Assembly (NCBI GenBank): GCA_030452775.1
Contig: JAKDLQ010000071.1
Span: forward strand, 1-10,065
DNA from: Micrococcales bacterium
Lineage (GTDB): Bacteria; Actinomycetota; Actinomycetes; Actinomycetales; Dermatophilaceae
Length of the DNA stretch: 10,065 nucleotides
Direction of reading: 5' to 3'
Below the pieces are notes generated by a model. That model did not search any database, was not told where the DNA came from, and worked only from the letters and a program-made list of their open reading frames with translations. Positions 5,795-10,065 of the stretch are shown here, in pieces. Both the position numbers and the translations under genes were made by a program. Positions within the stretch are counted from its first letter, which is position 1; every line of letters starts with the position of its first letter.

Positions 5795-5840
5795 ATTCGA
5801 TGTATCTGCGCGCCGTATGTGACGCCCGAATACATCGAAT
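5795..5840. promoter_or_regulatory. AT-rich 11-bp inverted repeat upstream of the C26 peptidase gene
   Basis: ATTCGATGTAT (5795-5805) and ATACATCGAAT (5830-5840) are exact inverted complements 24 bases apart, centre to centre 35 bp. Eight of eleven bases per arm are A/T, out of keeping with the GC-rich surroundings. The right arm ends 15 bases before the GTG start at 5856. It could be a two-site operator for that gene, or less likely a long-loop terminator for ilvE (no T-tract). The regulator is unknown. Confidence 0.5.
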
Positions 5841-5855
5841 CGGTCAGGCGACTCG

Positions 5856-6593
5856 GTGAAGCGACCGATCATCGGGATCACGACCTATGTCGAGCCCGCG
5901 AGTCAAGGCGACTGGGTTGACGTGCCGTCGGCGCTCATCCCGCACGCCTATATTCGAGCGATCGAGCGGGCCGGCGGCATAGCACTCCTCATCCCACCGC
6001 GCCTCGACGGCGACGAGGCGCTGCTGGGGGCTGTCCTCGAACGTCTCGACGGGGCCATCATCACCGGCGGGGTGGACGTGGCCCCGGAGCTTTACGCCAC
6101 CCACCGGCATCCGAGCGTCCAGATCGTGCGCGCCGACCGCGACATGACGGAGATCGCGCTCGCCCGGGCGGCGGCCCGGCTCGACCTGCCGCTGCTCGGG
6201 ATCTGCCGCGGCATGCAGGTGATGGCAGTCGCGGCCGGCGGCACACTCGAGCAACACCTGCCCGATCTGGTGGGACATGACGATCATGCGCCCGCGCCCG
6301 CCACCTTCGGGTGTCACGAGGTGAGGACGGTCGCGGGCACAGCCATCGCCGGGCTGCTCGGCCCGAGTGTGCTGGTGTCGAGCCTCCATCACCAGGCGGT
6401 GCTGACCCACCCCTCCTTCGTCCCGTCCGCCTGGGCACCCGACGGTGTCCTCGAGGCGATGGAAGACCCGAGCGCGCGCTGGCGGCTGGCGATTCAGTGG
6501 CACCCCGAGGTCGGGACGGACCCGCGGCTGTTCGACGGCCTGGTCGCCGCCGCGAGGTCGTATGCCGCCGAGCGCGGACCCACTCCCGCCTGA
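5856..6593 (+). CDS. Peptidase C26 / gamma-glutamyl-GABA hydrolase-like amidotransferase
   Basis: A 245-residue cytosolic protein of the class I glutamine-amidotransferase fold. It opens KRPIIGITTY, has TGGVDVAPELY (70-80), the nucleophile elbow GICRGMQ with Cys117, SSLHHQAV (175-182), and WHPE with His216 and Glu218, completing a Cys-His-Glu triad. This pattern and length match the PuuD group, which cuts gamma-glutamyl bonds, for example gamma-glutamyl-GABA to glutamate and GABA in putrescine breakdown. No other puu gene is present, so the substrate is unproven and I give no symbol. Start GTG 5856 is chosen because the conserved K(R)PIIGI strand begins there; the ribosome binding site is poor (CAGGCG region). 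It stands alone between ilvE and the cimA leader and may have a separate promoter with the inverted repeat at 5795-5840 as operator. Confidence 0.88.
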   Translation: MKRPIIGITTYVEPASQGDWVDVPSALIPHAYIRAIERAGGIALLIPPRLDGDEALLGAVLERLDGAIITGGVDVAPELYATHRHPSVQIVRADRDMTEIALARAAARLDLPLLGICRGMQVMAVAAGGTLEQHLPDLVGHDDHAPAPATFGCHEVRTVAGTAIAGLLGPSVLVSSLHHQAVLTHPSFVPSAWAPDGVLEAMEDPSARWRLAIQWHPEVGTDPRLFDGLVAAARSYAAERGPTPA

Positions 6594-6679
6594 CCCATCC
6601 TGCGTACCAGCCACATGATGTCCAGCATGCGGACGGCCGGTTTTGAGGATCGGGCAGTGCCTGGGACCCTGAGCGGGTG

Positions 6680-6721
6680 ATGACGCACCTTGTGGCCACC
6701 GCCACCCTCATTATCACCTAG
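6680..6721 (+). CDS. Candidate cimA leader peptide MTHLVATATLIIT
   Basis: A 13-codon ORF, ATG 6680 to TAG 6719-6721. Nine of 13 residues are Thr (4), Ile (2), Leu (2) or Val (1); the codons include ATT and CTT, rare in this GC-rich sequence. The stop codon's last base is the first base of a perfect 10-bp hairpin, followed directly by an intrinsic terminator, with cimA about 100 bases on: the layout of a transcription attenuator. GTG at 6677 is an alternative start. GAGCGGG is a poor ribosome binding site, and GAGGAT (6645-6650) is only a weak -10 candidate, so promoter and initiation are uncertain. A 21-codon ORF (6615-6680) ends in a TGATG overlap with this ATG and might couple translation. 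The alternative is chance, with the terminator belonging to the upstream peptidase gene. Confidence 0.55.
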   Translation: MTHLVATATLIIT

Positions 6722-6745
6722 CGCGACGAGCAATCCTCGTCGCGC
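6721..6745 (+). promoter_or_regulatory. Perfect pause-type hairpin after the leader stop codon
   Basis: GCGCGACGAG (6721-6730) and CTCGTCGCGC (6736-6745) form a 10-bp perfect stem with loop CAATC. A ribosome stalled at ATT-ATC (6710-6715) would reach into the left arm and prevent it forming; one that releases at the stop would allow it. It is positioned like the 1:2 hairpin of an attenuator. Confidence 0.55.
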
Positions 6746-6772
6746 AGACCTCCCACCCCGGGGGGTCTTTTT
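6746..6772 (+). terminator. Intrinsic terminator upstream of cimA
   Basis: AGACCTCCC (6746-6754) pairs with GGGGGGTCT (6760-6768) across loop ACCCC (one T-G wobble), followed by an unbroken T run to 6772. This is the clearest intrinsic terminator in the window. It directly abuts the 6721-6745 hairpin. A possible antiterminator is weak: ATCCTC (6733-6738) can pair with GGGGGT (6761-6766) with two G-U pairs. It may serve as the cimA attenuator, the terminator of the upstream gene, or both. Confidence 0.82.
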
Positions 6773-6867
6773 GTTTCCCGGGCAACCCGCCAGGGAACGC
6801 CGCGAAGCACACCCAGCACAGCGGCATACGGCAGAGAAACCCGAGCGCGAACGGCGATCGAAGGACG

Positions 6868-8457
6868 ATGACGGTCATGGAAGCCCTGCAGGTCTACGAC
6901 ACCACCTTGCGCGACGGCGCCCAGCAGGAGGGGCTCAACCTCTCGGTGTCGGACAAGCTGGCCATCGCCAGGCTGCTCGATGATCTCGGGGTCGACTTCA
7001 TCGAGGGCGGCTGGCCGGGAGCCAACCCGAAGGACACGGAGTTCTTCGAGCGGGCCAAGGGCGAGCTGCGGCTGCGCCGTGCGACGTTGGCCGCCTTCGG
7101 GTCGACCCGAAGGCCGGGTGGGGCTGCGGCGGAAGACCCCCTCGTGCGGGCGCTCGTCGACTCCGGCGCGTCGGTTGCCTGCCTCGTCGCGAAGTCACAT
7201 GTCCGGCACGTCGAGGCAGCCCTGCGCACCACACTCGAGGAGAACCTCGCCATGGTGCGCGACACCGTGAGCCATCTCGTCGGTGTGGGGCTGCGCGTGT
7301 TCCTCGACGCGGAGCACTTCTTCGAGGGATGGCACCTCGACCGGGACTACGCGCTGTCGGTCGTCGGCGCCGCCCATGAGGCCGGCGCCGAGGTCGTCGT
7401 CCTCTGCGACACCAATGGGGGCATGCTCCCGCACCAGGTCGAACAGATCGTGCAGGATGTCCGCGAGGCGACCGGAGCCCGCATCGGGGCGCACTGCCAC
7501 AACGACACCGGCTGCGCGGTGGCGAACTCGATCGCGGCGGTCCGGGCAGGTGCGACTCACGTGCAGGGGACGATCAACGGCTACGGCGAGCGCACCGGCA
7601 ACGCCGACCTTCTCACGGTTGCCGCCAATCTCCGGTTCAAGCTCGGGCTCGAGGTGATGTCGCCCGACGCGTTTGCGCGCTCGATGCATACGGCGCATGC
7701 GATCAGCGAGGTGACCAACGTTCCGGCCAACAGCCGAGCGCCCTACGTCGGCGCGAGTGCCTTCGCGCACAAGGCAGGGCTGCACGCGAGCGCCCTCAAG
7801 GTCGACCCTCACCTGTACCAGCACCTGGACCCGGCTCTCGTCGGTAACGGCATGCGCACGCTCGTCTCCGACATGGCCGGCCGGGCCAGCATCGAGCTCA
7901 AGGCCCGCGAGGTCGGACTGGACCTGTCCCAGCGGCCCGATGTCGTGGCCAGCGTGCTCGCCGAGGTCAAGGCGCTGGAGTTGCAGGGGTGGACGTTCGA
8001 TGCGGCTGACGCGACGGTGGAGCTCATGATCCGTGAGTCGATGGCCCCGGACGTCACGAAGTACTTCGAGGTCGAGTCCTGGCGGGTGATGACGGACTCG
8101 TCCGGGTCCGGTGACGACACCTCCGAAGCGACGGTGAGGCTACACGCTGACGGCGCGCGTCATTTGGCCGTGGGGGAGGGGAACGGGCCGGTCAACGCGC
8201 TCGATCACGCCTTGCGCCAGGCCTTGTCGAGGGCATACCCCGAGATCGAGAAGCTCGAGCTCATCGACTACAAGGTGCGCATCCTCGAAGCCGCGCACGG
8301 CACGGACGCGGTGACTCGAGTCCTCATCGAGACCTCGGACGGCGAGACCTCCTGGGACACGATCGGCGTGGCCGGCTCGATCCTGGCGGGGGCGTGGCGC
8401 GCCCTGACCGATGGGATCGTCTACGGTCTCCTGCGCCAGGGCGTGCCACGACGCTGA
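6868..8457 (+). CDS. cimA: (R)-citramalate synthase
   Basis: A 529-residue DRE-TIM metallolyase that condenses pyruvate and acetyl-CoA to (R)-citramalate, giving 2-oxobutyrate for isoleucine without threonine. YDTTLRDGAQQEG (10-22) carries catalytic Arg15 and metal-binding Asp16; His209 and His211 in GAHCHND are the other metal ligands; GYGERTGN (238-245) and AFAHKAGLHASA (299-310) are typical of the family. A C-terminal LeuA dimer-type regulatory domain (from about residue 400) is where isoleucine or leucine binds in relatives. The QQEG and GGWPGANPKD motifs separate it from 2-isopropylmalate and homocitrate synthases. ATG 6868 is only 2 bases after AAGGA (6861-6865), and ATG 6877 is 11 bases after it, so either may be used. 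The candidate attenuator lies upstream. Its stop abuts the stop of the convergent HNH gene. Confidence 0.95.
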   Translation: MTVMEALQVYDTTLRDGAQQEGLNLSVSDKLAIARLLDDLGVDFIEGGWPGANPKDTEFFERAKGELRLRRATLAAFGSTRRPGGAAAEDPLVRALVDSGASVACLVAKSHVRHVEAALRTTLEENLAMVRDTVSHLVGVGLRVFLDAEHFFEGWHLDRDYALSVVGAAHEAGAEVVVLCDTNGGMLPHQVEQIVQDVREATGARIGAHCHNDTGCAVANSIAAVRAGATHVQGTINGYGERTGNADLLTVAANLRFKLGLEVMSPDAFARSMHTAHAISEVTNVPANSRAPYVGASAFAHKAGLHASALKVDPHLYQHLDPALVGNGMRTLVSDMAGRASIELKAREVGLDLSQRPDVVASVLAEVKALELQGWTFDAADATVELMIRESMAPDVTKYFEVESWRVMTDSSGSGDDTSEATVRLHADGARHLAVGEGNGPVNALDHALRQALSRAYPEIEKLELIDYKVRILEAAHGTDAVTRVLIETSDGETSWDTIGVAGSILAGAWRALTDGIVYGLLRQGVPRR

Positions 8458-10065
8458 TCAACTGGCGAGAAGCGCTCGCGCGATCGCCCATGCCTCGCGC
8501 CGGGTCTCCTCGTCGACGTCGTCCGGGTCGATGCAGCCAGGATCGAGACCGCTGGTGTCGGCTCTGCCGGAGGCGAACCCCACGGGAGCCGGCTGGCCTG
8601 GGCCGAGCAGGCTGGCGTCGAGCAGGCTGGGATAGCGAGCCGGCGGCGGGGCAGAGGTGTAGCGGGTCCGCGTCGGGGTCGTGATCACCACGAGCGGCGC
8701 ACCTCCTGACTCGGAGCGCAGGGACTCTTTGGTCCAGCCGGCTTCGGCGACGGTGAGGTTGCAGCGAGCACAGAGCCCTTGTGCGTTGCCGGCCGACGTG
8801 ACACCTCCACGAGCATGCTCGACGACGTGGTCGACGTGACGGATGGGAGCCCCGCACCATGGAGTGCGGCAGAACTGGTCCCGTTGCCGAATCAGCTCTC
8901 GCAACGGCCCGTCGAAACGGCGCCGTCTGGTGTCCACGAGCGCGATACTGCCGTCCACGGGATCGGTGAACAGCCTCCGAAGCCAGTGCCGGACCTTCTC
9001 ATCGCGCGTGGTCTCCGTGCGCTTGGGCCGCCGGTCGGACTGCGTTGCGTGCGCATCCGGTTTCGCCTGACCGTCCTGCTCATCTTGATCGTCCTGCTCA
9101 TCTTGATCGTCCTGATCGTGTCCCTGCTCAGTCGCCTGCGGGTCGAGCAGGTCCCTGGCTACGCGTGCCGGGATCGGGCCGTATCCCTCGAGGCGGGCGG
9201 TGCCTTCGCCGTTGCCGAAGAACTCGGCCTCGCCCATCACGAGGCCGACATCGAAAGTGACCCCGTCGGCCGTCTCCTGCCCGGTGAGCCGCTCGACGAA
9301 GGTGTCGGCCTTGATCTGGTCGAGCGCTCGTGCGTCGCCGGCCGCCTTGAGCGTGCGGGCATGCTCGTCCAGTGCCTTCCACACAGCGACGCCCTCGGCG
9401 GCGGGCACGAGTCCCGTCACTGTCGCCATCGTGTCGGGCGCCGGCCGGAGGCTGACGCGCCGGTCGCTGACCGCGGTGCGTTGCCGCCGCAGCGCCGACT
9501 CCGGGTCCATCTCATAGGCCACCGAGCGGGACATCGCATCCACCTGTCGGTCGGACAAACCCTCGGCGAGGGCGGCCATCATCTGGTCGAAGGTGACTCG
9601 GTCCTCTGCCTCGACCAACGTGACGACCGCCCTCGCGATCAAGGTGGCTCGCCACTCGCTGATCCGTCCGGCCGCCATAGCGGCGAGCGTCTCAGGCAGG
9701 TCGCGCACCAAGGTCGCGGCCAGCCTGGTCAGCCGCGCGCCACGCTGCGGCGACTCGCGCCGGGCCAGGGCCACCTGCGCCGCGACCCCGCGTCCCCGCT
9801 CGTGCGCGGACACGGTCCCAAGGGCAGCCCGCTCCGCGTGCTGCGACGTGTCGAACGAAACGGTGATACGGGCCTGTGCTGCGGCGCACGCGCTCTTGAT
9901 CTCCTCGAGGGCACGCAACTGCGCGATCCGCTCGGGGTCTGCGACCTGATCGTCGATCCGCGAGAGCGCCGACACCGCCGACTCGAGCGCCGCGGTCGAT
10001 ACCACCAATCCCGCAGTTCCGCCGCACGCAGCCCCCTCGGCGGTGGATGCCCCCACCCCCGCGCC
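8458..10065 (-). CDS. DUF222 / HNH endonuclease-domain protein (13E12-type), 5' end open
   Basis: At least 532 residues; GTG at 10054-10056 could be the start but the frame is still open at the window edge. The N-terminal two thirds is the alpha-helical DUF222 region common in actinobacteria, including SRIDDQVADPERIAQL near the start. A Gln/Asp-rich linker (about residues 314-330) follows. The C-terminal third carries an HNH motif: CRTPWCGAPIRHVDHVVEHA with a Cys-x4-Cys zinc pair and an Asp-His catalytic core, then GNAQGLCARCN (423-433) with Cys-x2-Cys and the final Asn. The last 100 residues are Pro-rich. Such proteins occur in many copies per actinobacterial genome, sometimes with 13E12 repeats; the function is undetermined (nuclease activity expected). 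It is convergent with cimA with no gap and no visible terminator. Confidence 0.88.
   Translation of the reverse strand, partial: GAGVGASTAEGAACGGTAGLVVSTAALESAVSALSRIDDQVADPERIAQLRALEEIKSACAAAQARITVSFDTSQHAERAALGTVSAHERGRGVAAQVALARRESPQRGARLTRLAATLVRDLPETLAAMAAGRISEWRATLIARAVVTLVEAEDRVTFDQMMAALAEGLSDRQVDAMSRSVAYEMDPESALRRQRTAVSDRRVSLRPAPDTMATVTGLVPAAEGVAVWKALDEHARTLKAAGDARALDQIKADTFVERLTGQETADGVTFDVGLVMGEAEFFGNGEGTARLEGYGPIPARVARDLLDPQATEQGHDQDDQDEQDDQDEQDGQAKPDAHATQSDRRPKRTETTRDEKVRHWLRRLFTDPVDGSIALVDTRRRRFDGPLRELIRQRDQFCRTPWCGAPIRHVDHVVEHARGGVTSAGNAQGLCARCNLTVAEAGWTKESLRSESGGAPLVVITTPTRTRYTSAPPPARYPSLLDASLLGPGQPAPVGFASGRADTSGLDPGCIDPDDVDEETRREAWAIARALLAS
9073..9114 (-). repeat. 18-base tandem repeat coding an acidic DQDEQD linker
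   Basis: GTCCTGCTCATCTTGATC occurs at 9073-9090 and again exactly at 9091-9108, followed by GTCCTG and a diverged copy. On the minus strand it encodes a Gln/Asp run between the DUF222 and HNH domains. As 18 is a multiple of three, copy changes keep the frame, so linker length may vary between strains. Confidence 0.85.

Noticed and set aside
6615..6680. 21-codon ORF before the cimA leader, overlapping its ATG as TGATG
   Set aside because: No ribosome binding site or coding signature. It may couple translation to the leader peptide, but I cannot support it as a gene.
6594..6867. T-box or amino-acid riboswitch ahead of cimA
   Set aside because: I could not find a T-box sequence or specifier-loop layout. 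The features present are a peptide ORF and two hairpins.
8458..10065. HNH gene as evidence of a phage, intron or defence island
   Set aside because: DUF222/HNH proteins are common multi-copy chromosomal genes in actinobacteria. No integrase, transposase, terminal repeats or partner nuclease genes are present.

Overview
The window comes from a GC-rich actinobacterium. G/C-biased third codon positions, GTG starts, leaderless promoters of the TANNNT type and a DUF222/HNH (13E12-type) gene all point that way. The gene order and protein style fit Micrococcales, perhaps Intrasporangiaceae, but the family is an inference. Most of the window is a chromosomal block for branched-chain amino acid (BCAA) and serine synthesis, not a mobile or defence region.

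Layout. Bases 1-219 are the 3' end of ilvC (ketol-acid reductoisomerase). A convergent NAD(P)-binding oxidoreductase gene (161-997, minus) runs into the ilvC tail. Its upstream region (998-1300) holds a triple 8-bp repeat, a 15-bp near-palindrome and the serA promoter. serA (1301-2884) is the long, ACT-containing type. The 545-base gap 2885-3429 is the most structured part of the window. It holds a leaderless promoter reading into a 16-codon peptide rich in Leu/Val/Ile, two small hairpins, a 26-codon ORF with a good ribosome binding site, an 84-base partial tandem duplication whose copies compete for one complementary segment, a strong GC hairpin, and a second leaderless promoter for leuB (3430-4494). 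ilvE (4638-5753) follows, then a class-I-amidotransferase-like peptidase C26 gene (5856-6593) preceded by an AT-rich inverted repeat. The gap 6594-6867 holds a 13-codon leader peptide made mostly of Thr/Ile/Leu/Val, followed at once by a perfect hairpin and an intrinsic terminator: an attenuator arrangement in front of cimA (6868-8457). cimA meets a convergent DUF222/HNH gene (8458-10065, minus, open at the window end) with the two stop codons abutting as TGATCA.

Function. IlvC, LeuB, IlvE and CimA cover the committed reductoisomerase step, the leucine-branch dehydrogenase, the final transamination, and a threonine-independent entry into isoleucine synthesis from pyruvate and acetyl-CoA. SerA starts serine synthesis. 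The genes are not one tight operon. Each appears to have its own control region, and two of these (leuB and cimA) look like peptide-sensing leaders. The cimA leader is the best candidate for an undescribed regulatory system here, because it would sense threonine and isoleucine together.
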